This document shows, piece by piece, positions 12,110 through 23,239 of a DNA stretch of 64,000 nucleotides. The notes under the pieces are model-generated. The model did not search any database. It was not told where the DNA came from and was given only the letters and a program-made list of their open reading frames with translations. The translations under genes and the position numbers were made by a program. The DNA is from Zea mays. Its lineage: Eukaryota > Streptophyta > Magnoliopsida > Poales > Poaceae. Every line of letters starts with the position of its first letter. The stretch's first letter is position 1. The stretch lies in contig NC_050096.1 in assembly GCF_902167145.1 (NCBI RefSeq), positions 85,432,683 to 85,496,682 of the forward strand. The letters are read 5' to 3'.

Positions 12110-12903
12110 TTCCCCCCCGGTGCTCGCCGCAGCGGCGTTAATTGGCCTGCCGCCGTGCGCCTAAACCCCCGCCGCGAAGGAGTGGAGAGTGCGTTAAATG
12201 GAGATGGAGTGGAGCAGATGAGACAATTGCTTGCCGCTTGCCGGTGCCGCCGCGTCCGCGTCCCTGGCTCCCTGCGCAGACAGACCCAGGTGGAGGTGCG
12301 CGTCCATTTTAAAGTAGAGCAGCTGTCCCAGCTGGGTTCAAATGGCAAGGAGCTCCGACAGAAAAAGAACCGTGTTCTGCGGCGGGTGATTTTCCTCGCC
12401 ATTTTCATATTGCTTCAAACTGGGCCCTGAATTGTTTTTCAAATACTGTATTAATCAGGACCCTCACCGATAGACAAACATTTTAACAAGAGAATAAGCC
12501 GAACGAAGTTATCATTTACACCTGCACTTTTATTTATCACTAAAAAATAACTAATCAAAAACCAGGCGTACGTATGGCTTTCATTTAGGTGGACACGTTG
12601 CAATAAGAAAATTTTTAGTTTGGTGCTAGATAAAAAAGTCATAGTTAGGAAGTACCTTAAACGAAAACTGATTTTTTAGTGTAAGATATTATTTTCATTA
12701 GATTCCTTCGAATACTTAATCGAGTTCCAAATACCATGATATTTCTTTTCCAAAAAGAAGTCTTATTTTGGCTCTAAATGTGTAAGAATTATAAAGGCAA
12801 CATGTTTATTAGGTCATATTATTTTAAACCTCTAGAACTAATTGTTAGTTAACTAATAAGTTATTAGCTGGTTTTATTTAGGTTAGAGCAGCTAACAATT
12901 AAT
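12110..12903 (-). promoter_or_regulatory. MLO 5' flank; no distinct motif called
   Basis: The first 300 bp above the start codon are GC-rich, as is usual for a grass 5' UTR and proximal promoter; further out it becomes AT-rich. I could not place a convincing TATA box. The long ORFs on both strands of 11522-12430 come from GC-rich exon and UTR sequence and are not separate genes. Confidence 0.4.
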
Positions 12904-12977
12904 ATCTATTTGAGAGGTATAGTAAATAATTAGATGGTGTGTTAGTTAATCTATTTGAGAGGTATAGTAAATAATTA
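12904..12977. repeat. Partial tandem repeat, 45-bp period
   Basis: ATCTATTTGAGAGGTATAGT with AAATAATTA occurs at 12904 and again at 12949. Adjacent TTAGTTAACTAATAAG sequence is similar to the AT-rich stretch near 40560-40715, suggesting a decayed common repeat. Confidence 0.6.
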
Positions 12978-13113
12978 TGTAGAGCCACAGGCCCACGGGT
13001 CGATCTGTTTGGTGATGTAGATTTTTTTCAGTCGGCATCCGCGAGACAGCCGCGGATACAGATGTCCATGTTTATTTCAACATACGTCGATGCTCCATTA
13101 TAGTACATATACG

Positions 13114-13160
13114 GTAATATATATATCTACTAGATGTTAATATATATATCTACTAGATGT
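13114..13160. repeat. Short direct duplication
   Basis: ATATATATCTACTAGATGTT is present twice in a row. Confidence 0.65.
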
Positions 13161-13275
13161 TGTACATTCCTACAATGAACTGGATCACTTGGAGGAGGAT
13201 GAATATAAACAGAAGTATGCAGTACTTTTGCGATATGACGACACCACAACCACTAGAACATGAATTCCTTGGACA

Positions 13276-13771
13276 CTATTCAGGTGAGTGTGTTGGTGAA
13301 TATACTGTTTTGCCATTCGAGTTGGTGCCACAATCATTTGTAGACCCATTTAATGGGATCATATTGGGGGCAGATTGAGCATCATGCACGGTTAGCACAA
13401 CCTCGACACCACGATCATAGTTTTCATTTTCAGGGCGAGAGGCAACTAACAAACGTCGCACCACCACCTCCATGACTTGTTTTTTGGTCTTCATAGCTGA
13501 TTTAACATAATTATCCCACCCTCGCTGACACTCAATTGGGACGATAAGTCTTTGCACATTTGTTGGAGGACCTACGTTTAGCACCCTCATCAACGACGAT
13601 GTCGTCAGCTTCATGCCAACCGATCTTCTCCTTAGCCTTAGCAACCACCTCACTAAAGGAGGGTTTATCATCGAATATAACAGCCACACGTTGTATGTCA
13701 ACGAACTCAGCATTTCCATAATGATCTTGTTCCACTATGACTCTAAGGTATATGCCCAAAAAATTGTCCAT
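13276..13771 (-). pseudogene. Broken fragment of a MULE (MuDR-type) transposase N-terminal region
   Basis: The minus strand encodes, in one frame from 13771, the block GNAEFVDIQRVAVIFDDKPS with SFSEVVAKAKEKIGW. In a second frame come PPTNVQRLIVPIECQRGWDN, YVKSAMKT and VMEVVVRRLLV. These match, in that order, the N-terminal region of MuDR-like transposases common in grasses. The change of frame near 13580 shows it is disrupted, and no DDE catalytic domain, zinc knuckle or terminal inverted repeat is nearby. It is an isolated relic. Confidence 0.6.
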
Positions 13772-13824
13772 CTATTTGAAATACGAATTCAACGTTGAAT
13801 AACCAATTGTGATGGTTAGTGCAT

Positions 13825-14070
13825 AACCCCATCCACTATGACTAACTAGTACCTAATAAATAATTGTTAACTAATACAAGATAATAACTAACTAATACCT
13901 AACTACAAACTACCACCACGCGGTGGAGTAACAATTTACCAATAATAATAAACTACTAACTACTAATGATTTACCCACTATTAACGATTTACCAATAATA
14001 ACTAACTACTTGCCAACTAATAAATATTTACCAATAATAACTAACTACTAACTATAAGATATAGATATAT
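13825..14070. repeat. Imperfect AT-rich repeats
   Basis: TTTACCAATAATAACTAACT and variants (TAACTACTAACTA) recur at least five times with changing spacing. No coding potential. Confidence 0.6.
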
Positions 14071-14274
14071 ACCTAAGATCAGGGTAGAGTAAGGCTCGTG
14101 AATGCAGTGCAGTCGGACAGTCTCCTCTGTGCAAAGAAAGAAACATAATAGTAAGTACAAAATTTTGACAGCACATTTCCTACACAGGGACAAGATCCAC
14201 GGCGCCAACCTACCGCCACGTCAGCGTGCCACGTCAAGTACACGCAGCCCCAAAATAATTGGCGTCGGCACGTT

Positions 14275-14294
14275 CTAGCTCGGCGCCGAGCTAG
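14275..14294. other. Perfect 20-bp palindrome
   Basis: CTAGCTCGGCGCCGAGCTAG reads the same on both strands. It lies in unannotated DNA shortly before element A; function unknown. Confidence 0.6.
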
Positions 14295-14474
14295 GGATCT
14301 ATTTTTTTGAAATAAAACTGGAAAGGACGTATTTGTGAAAATAAAATCTAAAAAGGGTTAGAATGCAAAAAACGGTGCACAAGACACCTCAATTGCTTTA
14401 GCATATGTACATCCGTGTTAAGAAACCTGATGATATTTGGAATGATTAGTTTTGTCAACTCTTGTGTGTGCCAC

Positions 14475-15624
14475 TGAAAGAGAAATAGGCTTACACCTTT
14501 TCCTAAATGATTTTGGTGGTTGAATTGCCCAACACAAATAATTGGACTAACTAGTTTGCTCTAGATTATAAGTTCTACAGGTGCCAAAGGTTCAACACAA
14601 ACCAATAAAAAGTCCAACAAAGGGTTCAAATAAAAATAGCAAAAGACAACCGAAGACTGCCCTGGTCTGGCGCACCGGACTGTCCGGTGTGCCAGGGTGG
14701 ATCAACTCCAACTCGCTAGCATCGGGTTTTCTGGGAGCCGCTCCGCTATAATTCACCGGACTGTCCGGTGTGCCAAGCGGAGCAACGGTAGCCAGCGCAA
14801 CGGTCGAGTTCAACGGTCGGCTGACAACGCTATAGTGCGCGGACTGCGCGCGCAGAAGTCAGAGCAGGCGCAGATGGCGCACCGGACAGTGAACAGGACC
14901 TGTCAGGTGCACCACCGGACTGTCCGGTGGCCCACATGTCAGAAGCTCCAACGGTCGAACCCTAACGGTTGGGTGACGTGGCTGGCGCACCGGACTGTCC
15001 GGTGCGTCATACGACAGCAGCCTTCCCCAACGGCCACTTTGGTGGTTGGGGCTATAAATACCCCCAACCACCACTCTTCAAGGCATCCAAGCATTCACTA
15101 CTCCTCATTCAATACAAGAGCAATACACAACACTCCAAGACACAAATCAAAGCCTCCGATCAAATCAAAGTCCACAATTCAACTCTAGTTTTTAGGACTT
15201 GTGAGGAGATCGACTTGTGTTCTTTTGTTGTTCTTGTTGCTTGGTTGGCTTTATTCTTTCTCTCATTCTTACTCTCAAAGCCTTGTAAGCGAAGCAAGAG
15301 ACACCAATTGTGTGGTGGTCCTTGCGGGGTCTAAGTGACCCGAGAAATCAAGGAAGGAAGCTCACTCGGTCTAAGTGACCGTTTGAGAGAGGGAAAGGGT
15401 TGAAAGAGACTCGGTCTTTATGACCACCTCAATGGGGAGTAGGTTTGCAAGAACCGAACCTCGGTAAAACAAATCATCGTGTCACTCTAGCTATTTGCTT
15501 GTGATTTGTTTTTCGCCCTCTTTCGGACTCGATTATATTTCTAACGCTAACTCCGGCTTAAAGTTGTGCTTAAACTTTATAAATTTCAGATTTGCCTATT
15601 CACCCCCCCTCTAGGCGACTTTCA
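14475..15624 (+). repeat. 5' LTR of element A (1150 bp)
   Basis: Starts TGAAAGAGAAATAGGC, ends GGCGACTTTCA; TGAAAG/CTTTCA form a short inverted terminal repeat. The U3 part holds several CACCGGACTGTCCGGTG-type palindromes and AACGG motifs before the TATA box. The end is set by the primer-binding site that follows. Confidence 0.9.
15053..15060 (+). promoter_or_regulatory. TATA box of element A LTR
   Basis: TATAAATA after TTGGTGGTTGGGGC and before CCCCCAACCACC, a context conserved in elements C and E. Confidence 0.75.
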
Positions 15625-15638
15625 ATTGGTATCGGAGC
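15625..15638 (+). other. Primer-binding site of element A
   Basis: ATTGGTATCGGAGC, close to the complement of the initiator tRNA-Met 3' end used by copia elements. Confidence 0.8.
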
Positions 15639-15673
15639 AAGGTTCTTCATTAAGAGCCTAACCGCTCGAATTG

Positions 15674-18307
15674 ATGCCGGGAGCTCACGCCAAGAAGGAG
15701 ATGGTGACCGGCGAGAAACCCGCCACAAGCCACGGGAAGCTCCATCGGGAGAGTCCGGCAACAAGAAGAGGGAGGAATCACCTCCCCGCGTCAAGTCGCA
15801 CTGGAGTGGTGACAAGAAGAAGAAAATGAAGAAAGTGGTCTACTACGAGACCGATTCTTCGTCGCCCTTCACCTCCGGCTCCGACACGCCTTCTGTCACT
15901 TCTAAGCGCCATGAGCGCAAGAAGTTTAGTAAGATCCCCTTACGCTACCCTCGCATTTCCAAACGCACCCCTTTACTTTTCGACCCACTAGGCAAACCAC
16001 CGGTTTTTGACGGTGAAGATTATTGTATGTGGAGTGATAAAATGAGGCACCATCTAACCTCACTCCACGCTAGCATTTGGGACATTGTGGAGTTTGGTGC
16101 ACAGGAATCATCCGTGGGGGATGAAGGCTATGATTCGGACAAGGTAGCCCAAATCCGGCACTTCAACTCCCAAGCCACTACTATACTCCTCGCCTCTCTA
16201 AGTCGAGAGGAGTATAATAAAGTGCAAGGGTTGAAGAGTGCCAAAGAAATTTGGGATGTGCTCAAGACCGCGCACGAAGGAGACAAGGTGACCAAGATCA
16301 CCAAGAGGGAGACGATCGAGGGGGAGCTCGGTCGCTTCATGCTTCATCAAGGGGAGGAGCCATAAGCAATGTACAACCGGCTCAAGACCTTGGTGAACCA
16401 AGTGCGCAACCTCGGGAGCACCAAATGGGATGACCATGAAATGGTCATGGTTATTCTAAGATCACTTGTATTTCTTAATCCTACACAAGTTCAATTAATT
16501 TGTGGTGATCCTAGATACAAGCTAATGTCTCCCGAGGAGGTTATAGGAAAATTTGTGAGCTTTGAATTGATGATCCAAGGCTCTAAGAAAATCATCGAGC
16601 AAGGCGCCTCCTCCACACCCGAAATACAACCCGTCGCATTCAAGGCGACGGAGGAGAAGAAAGAAGAGTCTACATCAAGTAGACTCCCCATCGACATCTC
16701 CAAGCTCGACAACGAGGAGATGGCGCTCATCATCAAGAGCTTTCGCCAAATCCTCAAGCAAAGGAGGGGGAAGGACTACAAGCCCCGCTCCAAGAAAGTT
16801 TGCTACAAGTGTGGTAAGCCCGATCATTTTATTGCAAAATGTCCATTATCAAGTGATAGTGACAGGGGCGACGACAAGAAGGGAAGAAGGAGGGAGAAGA
16901 AGAAGTATTACAAGAAGAAGGGCGGTGATGCCCATGTTTGTAGGGAATGGGACTCCGACGAGAGCTCCACCGACTCCTCCTCCGACGAGGACACCGCCAA
17001 CATCGTCGTCAACAAGGGCCTTCTCTTCCCCAACGTCAGCCACAAGTGTCTCATGGCAACAGACGGCAAAAAGAAGAAGGTAAAATCTAGAGTTTCCACT
17101 AAATATGCAACATCTAGTGATGAGGCTAGCTCTAGTGATGATGAGGATGATTTGCTCACCCTTTTTGCCAACTTAAACATGCAACAAAAGGAAAAATTGA
17201 ATGAATTGATTAGTGCTATTAATGAGAAGGATGAACTCTTGGATAGCCAAGAGGACTTTCTAATCAAAGAAAATAATAAGCATGTTAAAGTTAAAAATGC
17301 TTATGCTCAGGAGATAGAAAAATGTGAGAAATTAACTAGTGAGCTAAGCACTTGCCATGACACTATTTCCAACCTTAGATGTGAAAATGCTAAATTGATT
17401 GCTAAGGTTGAGAAATTAAATATGTGTGATTATTCAATTGTTAATGTTAGAAATGATAATGCTAATTTAATTGTTAAGATTGACAAGTTGAATGCATCTC
17501 TCTCTAGCCTTAAAATTGAGAATGAAGAATTAATTGCTAAGGCTAAAGATTTAAATGTTTGCAATGTTTCTATTTCCAATCTTAGAGATGAGAATGCTAT
17601 TTTACATGCTCAGATTGTTGAATTAAATACTTGCAAACCCTCTACATCTACCGTTGAACATATTACTATTTGCACTAGATGTAGAGATATTAATGTTGAT
17701 GCTATTCATGATCACCTAGCTTTAATTAAACAACAAAATGATCACATAGCTCAACTTAGTGCCAAAATTAACGAGCATGACTTAGAAAATGAAAAGTTTA
17801 AATTTGCTACAAGCATGCTCTATAGTGGGAGACGCCCAAACATTAAGGATGGCATTGGCTTCCAACAGGGAGACAATGTCAAACTTAGTGACCCTAAGAA
17901 ACTGTCTAACTTTGTTAAGGGCAAGGCTCCCATGGTTCAGGATAACGAGGGTTACATTTTATATCCTGTCGGTTATCCCGAACACAAAATTAGGAGAATT
18001 CATTCTAGGAAGTCTCACTCTGGCTCTCATCATGCTTTTATGTATAAGAGTGAGGCATCTGGTTCTAGGCAATTCACACATGTTAAATTGCCTAAAAAAG
18101 AAAAATCCTATTGCATCAAATGAGCCTAACATTTCATTTAAGACTTTTGATGCTTCATATGTTTTAACTAACAAATCAGGCAAAGTAGTTGCCAAATATG
18201 TTGGGTCCAAACACAAGGGCTCAAAGACTTGTGTTTGGGTACCCAAGGTGCTTGTTTCTAATGTCAAAGGACCCAAGACCGTTTGGGTACCTAAGAACAA
18301 GGCCTAA
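15674..18307 (+). pseudogene. Element A gag, broken
   Basis: The start ATG at 15674 fits the start in elements C and E. A one-base loss near 15735 (GGGAAGCTCC against GGGAAAGCTCC in C) shifts the frame, a stop TAA stands at 16363-16365 where C has a glutamine codon, and the frame is lost again near 18100. What remains encodes the UBN2-like gag core (YNKVQGLKSAKEIWDVLKTA), a CCHC zinc knuckle (CYKCGKPDHFIAKC), acidic serine-rich stretches and a long coiled-coil region, ending WVPKNKA. Gag forms the virus-like particle. Confidence 0.9.
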
Positions 18308-19533
18308 ATTTGTTTTGTAGGTTTATGCATCTGGGGGCTCAAGTTGGATCATTGATAGCGGGTGCACAAACCACATGACAGGGGAGAAAAGGATGTTCTC
18401 CTCCTACGAGAAAAACCATGATCCCCAAAGAGCTATCACATTCGGGGATGGAAATCAAGGTTTGGTCAAAGGACTTGGTAAAATTGCTATATCACCTGAC
18501 CATTCTATTTTCAATGTTTTTCTTGTAGATTCTTTAGATTACAATTTGCTTTCTGTTTCTCAATTATGCAAAATGGGTTACAACTGTCTTTTTACGGATA
18601 TAGGTGTTACTGTCTTTAGAAGAAGTGATGATTCAGTAGCATTTAAGGGAGTGTTAGAGGGTCAGCTATACTTAGTTGATTTTAATAGAGCTGAACTCGA
18701 CACTTGCTTAATTGCTAAGACTAACATGGGTTGGCTCTGGCATCGCTGACTAGCCCATGTTGGGATGAAGAATCTTCACAAGCTTCTAAAGGGAGAGCAC
18801 ATTTTGGGACTAACAAATGTTCATTTTGAGAAAGACAGGATTTGTAGCGCATGTCAAGCAGGGAAGCAAGTTGGTGTTCATCATCCACATAAGAACATCA
18901 TGACGACTGACAGGCCGCTTGAGCTACTCCACATGGACCTATTCAGCCCGATAGCTTACATAAGCATCGACAGGAGTAAGTACTGTCTAGTTATTGTGGA
19001 TGATTATTCTCGCTTCACTTGGGTGTTCTTTTTGCAGGATAAATCTCAAATCCAAGATACCTTAAAGGGATTCTTGAGACGGGCTCAAAATGAGTTCGGC
19101 TTAAGGATCAAAAAGATTAGAAGCGACAACGGAACGGAGTTCAAGAACTCACAAATAGAAGGCTTTCTTGAGGATGAGGGCATCAAGCATGAGTTCTCTT
19201 CTCCCTACATGCCACAACAAAATGGTGTAATGGAGAGGAAGAATAGAACTCTACTTGACATGGCAAGGACCATGCTTGATGAGTATAAGACTTTGGGCCC
19301 ATTTTGGGCGGAGGCAATCAACACCGCTTGCTACGCCATCAACTGCCTCTACCTTCACCGAATTCTCAAGAAGACATCGTATGAACTCCTCAGCGGTAAA
19401 AAGCCCAATGTTTCATATTTTAGAGTCTTTGGTAGCAAATGCTTTATTCTTGTTAAAAGAGGTAGAAAATCTAAATTTGCTCCTAAGGCTGTAGAAGGCT
19501 TTCTACTTGGTTATGATTCAAACACAAGGGCAT

Positions 19534-19538
19534 ATAGA
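19534..19538. repeat. Target-site duplication ATAGA of element B, left
   Basis: ATAGA inside the pol of A; repeated at 28527-28531. Confidence 0.95.
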
Positions 19539-19780
19539 TGAAAGGGAAATGTGCCCTTGGGCCATTTCTAAGTATTTTGGTGATTGAGTGCCAACTCAAG
19601 TGCTTAAATGTGAATTTATGCAATGGATGAACAAAGTGCAAATCTAGAGCAAAGGTATGTTTCTAAGTCTTAGTACATTGGTTTTGTGTACTAATATATT
19701 TGTCTAAGTGTTAGAAACAGAAAGAAGAAGAGAAGAGAAGACTTGGCTGTGTGCAGCCAAGGAGCTGCTTCGGTCTGGGG

Positions 19781-20152
19781 CACCGGACTGTCCGGTGGTG
19801 CACCGGACAGTGTCCGGTGCGCCAGGCCGCCTCGGCCGAAGAGGCCGCTCTCGGGTTTTTCTCCGGCGACTTCGGCTAAAATTCACCGGACTGTCCGGTG
19901 TACACCGGACTGTCCGGTGAGCCAACGGTCGGCCAGGCCAACGGTCGGCCGCGCGATCGACGCACGACACGTGGCCGAGCCAACGGTCGGAAAGATACAC
20001 CGGACTGTCCGGTGTGCACCGGACATGTCCGGTGCGCCAACGGTGCGCAGATCTGACTCAGACAGCAACGGTCGGATGCGCTGTTTATGGAAACAAATCG
20101 GGCACCGGACAGTGTCCGGTGTGCACCGGACTGTCCGGTGCGCCACGAGACA
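19781..20152. promoter_or_regulatory. Palindrome array in the U3 of B
   Basis: Eight copies of CACCGGAC(N1-3)GTCCGGTG, mostly in pairs 2-3 bp apart; centres are T (17-bp form), AT (18 bp) or AGT (19 bp). Between them lie CCAACGGTCGG repeats, which contain the AACGG core bound by MYB factors. A role in transcription is inferred only from position. Confidence 0.65.
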
Positions 20153-20208
20153 GAAGGCACAGATGGCCTTCCAGATTTGTTCCCAACGGCTCCTAGCTGC
20201 CTTGGGGC

Positions 20209-20216
20209 TATAAAAG
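20209..20216 (+). promoter_or_regulatory. TATA box of element B 5' LTR
   Basis: TATAAAAG in CCTTGGGGCTATAAAAGG, about 60 bp after the last palindrome; identical in the 3' LTR at 27939-27946. Confidence 0.8.
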
Positions 20217-20794
20217 GGACCCCTTGGCGCATGGAGGAGTACACCAAGCATTCCTACAACTCTTCTAAACACCAAGACATCAATCTCACGCATTCGTTTC
20301 ATTGTGATAGCATATAGAGCTCTTGTGGAGTTGTGAACTCTTTGTGTTGCATTGCGAGCTCTTGTTGCGACTTGTGTGCGTGTTGTTGCTCTGATTTTCG
20401 AGTCTTGTGTGCGTTGCTCATTCCCACCTTACTCCGTATTTCTTTGTGAACTCAATTGTAAGGGCAAGAGACTCCAAGTTGTGGAGATTCCTCGCAAACG
20501 GGAAAAGATCAAAGGAAAGAAAAACACCGTGGTATTCAAGTTGATCATTGGATCACTTGAGAGGAGTTGAGTGCAACTCTCGTCCGTTGGGACGCCACAA
20601 CGTGGAAGTAGGCAAGTTTTGTACTTGGCCGAACCACGGGATAAATCTCTGTGTCTTCTCTGTGATTGTCATTTTGTGCAAGATCTCCTCCTTAGCCACT
20701 TGGCAACTATTGTGCTAACCTCTAACAAGTTGTTGTGGCTATAAGTTAAGATTTTACAGGATCACCTATTCACCCCCCCCTCTAGGTGCTCTCA

Positions 20795-20809
20795 ATTGGT
20801 ATCGGAGCC
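20795..20809 (+). other. Primer-binding site of element B
   Basis: ATTGGTATCGGAGCC immediately after the LTR; resembles the complement of initiator tRNA-Met. Confidence 0.85.
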
Positions 20810-20844
20810 GTTCTCTTCAAGAAAGGGACTAACCGCCCGAAGAG

Positions 20845-23226
20845 ATGGATCCTAAGGGGAAGGGAATTGTGATCAACGACAAGGAGAAGGAGTCCTTCGT
20901 CAACGAGCCAAGGGATGACAAGTCAAATGACTCGGGCTCGGGCCACAAGCGAAAAGATGGGAAGAAGAAGAAGACAAGACGCATCAAGGAGATCGTCTAC
21001 TACGACAGCGATGAGTCATCTTCTTCCCAAAAGGACGACGACCACGACAAACAAAAGACGGTTAACTCAAACTTTTCTTTTGATTATTCGCGCATTCCAT
21101 ATAGCTCAAATGCTCATTTGCTCCCCATTCCACTTGGCAAGCCTCCTCACTTTGATGGAGAGGACTACGGATTTTGGAGTCACAAAATGCGTACTCACCT
21201 ATTTTCTCTCCATCCAAGCATTTGGGAGATTGTGGAAAGTGGAATGAAATTTGATAGCTCGGATAGCCCTTCATTCATTAATGAGCAAATCCATAAGAAT
21301 GCACAAGCTACCACTGTTCTTCTAGCTTCATTGTGCAGGGATGAATATAACAAAGTGAGCGGCTTGGATAACGCCAAGCAGATCTGGGACACCCTCAAGA
21401 TCTCTCATGAAGGAAATGACGTTACCTTTCTCACCAAAACGGAGTTGGTGGAAGGCGAGCTTGGACGGTTCGCGATGATAAGGGGCGAGGAGCCAACTCA
21501 GACATACAACCGGCTCAAGACCCTTATCAACAAAATAAGGAGCTACGGAAGCACGCGATGGACGGACCACGACGTCGTCCGACTAATGCTCAGGTCCTTT
21601 ACCGTTCTTGATCCTCATTTGGTGAATAATATCCGTGAGAATCCCAGGTACACCAAAATGTCGCCCGAAGAAGTCCTAGGAAAATTCGTCAGCGGGCGAA
21701 TGATGATCAAGGAGGCAAGGTATGTGGACGACGCCTTGAATGGACCAATCAACGAGCCGCAACCTTTTGCTCTCAAAGCCACAAGGAACAAGGAGGCGCT
21801 ACCCAGCAAGGTGGCGCAAATTGAGGCGGCCGGTCTTAATGATGAAGAAATGGCCCTCATTATCAAGAGATTCAAGACGGTGCTAAAGGGTCGCAATGGA
21901 CAGCCGAGCAAGACTAAGACCAAGGGGAAGCGATCATGCTTCAAATGCGGTAAGCTTGGTCATTTTATTGCTAACTGTCCTGATAATGAAAGTGACCAGG
22001 AAAAGGGGAACAAAAGGGAGAAGAAGAAGCACTACAAGAAAGCCAAGGGCGAGGCGCATATAGGCAAGGAGTGGGATTCGGATTGCTCCTCCTCCGACTC
22101 CGACAATGAGGGACTCGCCGCCACCGCCTTCAACAAATCGGCCCTCTTCCCCAACGAGCGTCACACGTGTCTCATGGCTAAGGAGAAGAAAGTAAGCACT
22201 CGAAACTCTACTTATGCTTCTTCTAGTGATAATGATTCTAGTGACGATGATGAAATAGACTATTCCAGTGTATTTAAAGGTCTAGATAGAATTACAATTG
22301 GCAAAATTAATGAATTAATTGATGCATTGAATGAGAAGGATAAACTCTTAGAGAAACAAGAGGATTTATTGTATGAAGAGCATGATAAATTTTTAGAAGC
22401 TCAAAAATCTCATGCTCTAGAAGTTAAAAGAAATGAGATGCTTACTTGTGAATTATCCTCATGCCATGAAACAATTTCAAAATTAAAGAGCATTAACGAT
22501 GAGTTGAATGTTAAGATAGAAATAGCTAGTAAATCAACAACTTGTGTAGAAAATGTTGCTATTTGCAATAGATGTAAAGAATTTGATATTGATGCTTGTA
22601 GTGAACACATAGCCTCTATTGCAAAGCTAAATAATGAAGTGGCTAATCTTAATGTCCAACTTAAGACTAGCAAAAGTGAATTTGATAAGTTAAAATTTGC
22701 AAGGGATGCCTACACAATAGGAAGACATCCCTCAATTAAGGATGGACTTGGCTTCAAGAGAGAAGCCAAGAACTTAACAAGCCATAAGACTCCCATCTCC
22801 ACCAAGGAGAAAGGGAAGGCTCCTATGGCTAATAGTGTTAAGAAGAATCATGCTTTCATGTACTATGATAGGAGATATTCTAGAAATGCTTTTAGAGGTC
22901 ATGATGTTTTTGATTCACATGCTTATGACTCTTATGCTATGACTGCTTCTAGTTCTTCATATGTGTATGATAGAAATGTTACTAGGAAAAATGTTGTTCC
23001 TAAAAAGAATGTTATTCATGCTCCTAGGAAAGTAGCAAATGAACCTTCTACCATTTATTATGCTTGCAATGCTCCCTTTGCTATTTGTAGAAAGGGTAAA
23101 AAGGTGATTGCTAGGAAGTTAGGGGCAAGATGCAAGGGAGATAAAACTTGCATTTGGGTCCCTAAGAATATTTGTGCTAACCTTGCAGGACCCAACATGA
23201 GTTGGGTACCTAAGACCCAAGCCTAA
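20845..23226 (+). CDS. Element B Gag polyprotein (793 aa)
   Basis: Begins [17 protein letters not shown] with a lysine-rich N-terminus (to about residue 60). It continues with the retrotransposon gag core ([54 protein letters not shown]). The CCHC knuckle [14 protein letters not shown] is at about 365-378, followed by a KKH-rich and then an acidic serine-rich stretch. A predicted coiled coil spans about 480-630, and a basic tail ends in WVPKTQA. Gag builds the particle and packages RNA. The frame is unbroken. The first ATG after the primer site was used as start; the matching start in D supports it. The stop TAA is followed at once by the pol frame in +1. Confidence 0.93.
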   Translation: MDPKGKGIVINDKEKESFVNEPRDDKSNDSGSGHKRKDGKKKKTRRIKEIVYYDSDESSSSQKDDDHDKQKTVNSNFSFDYSRIPYSSNAHLLPIPLGKPPHFDGEDYGFWSHKMRTHLFSLHPSIWEIVESGMKFDSSDSPSFINEQIHKNAQATTVLLASLCRDEYNKVSGLDNAKQIWDTLKISHEGNDVTFLTKTELVEGELGRFAMIRGEEPTQTYNRLKTLINKIRSYGSTRWTDHDVVRLMLRSFTVLDPHLVNNIRENPRYTKMSPEEVLGKFVSGRMMIKEARYVDDALNGPINEPQPFALKATRNKEALPSKVAQIEAAGLNDEEMALIIKRFKTVLKGRNGQPSKTKTKGKRSCFKCGKLGHFIANCPDNESDQEKGNKREKKKHYKKAKGEAHIGKEWDSDCSSSDSDNEGLAATAFNKSALFPNERHTCLMAKEKKVSTRNSTYASSSDNDSSDDDEIDYSSVFKGLDRITIGKINELIDALNEKDKLLEKQEDLLYEEHDKFLEAQKSHALEVKRNEMLTCELSSCHETISKLKSINDELNVKIEIASKSTTCVENVAICNRCKEFDIDACSEHIASIAKLNNEVANLNVQLKTSKSEFDKLKFARDAYTIGRHPSIKDGLGFKREAKNLTSHKTPISTKEKGKAPMANSVKKNHAFMYYDRRYSRNAFRGHDVFDSHAYDSYAMTASSSSYVYDRNVTRKNVVPKKNVIHAPRKVANEPSTIYYACNAPFAICRKGKKVIARKLGARCKGDKTCIWVPKNICANLAGPNMSWVPKTQA

Positions 23227-23239
23227 ATTTGCCTTGCAG
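23158..23239 (+). other. Candidate 82-nt intron at the gag-pol junction of B
   Basis: The interval starts GTCCCTAAG after TGG and ends GCCTTGCAG before GTTTATGC. Removing it would change ..CIWVPK.. into ..[12 protein letters not shown].., fusing Gag to Pol in frame. The same boundaries and exact length occur in A (18239-18320), C (44625-44706), D (55666-55585) and E (59458-59539). This is inferred; no RNA evidence is available here. Confidence 0.45.

Larger units (their letters stand above)
19539..20794 (+). repeat. 5' LTR of element B (1256 bp)
   Basis: TGAAAGGGAAATGTGCCC to TAGGTGCTCTCA. Upstream of the TATA box it carries eight short palindromes of the CACCGGAC..GTCCGGTG type and about six AACGG motifs. 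Confidence 0.95.

Noticed and set aside
11522..12430. 302-aa plus-strand ORF
   Set aside because: It is antisense to exons 1-3 and the 5' region of the MLO gene, where the minus strand shows phase-consistent exons.
19780..20152. CRISPR-like array
   Set aside because: Repeats are short palindromes with irregular, non-unique spacing inside a eukaryotic LTR; no cas genes and a plant nuclear context.
19708..20317. Overlapping ORFs with repeated [16 protein letters not shown] peptides in the LTRs
   Set aside because: They are translations of the palindromic CACCGGAC/GTCCGGTG arrays, open on both strands and in several frames, and lie upstream of the LTR TATA box.
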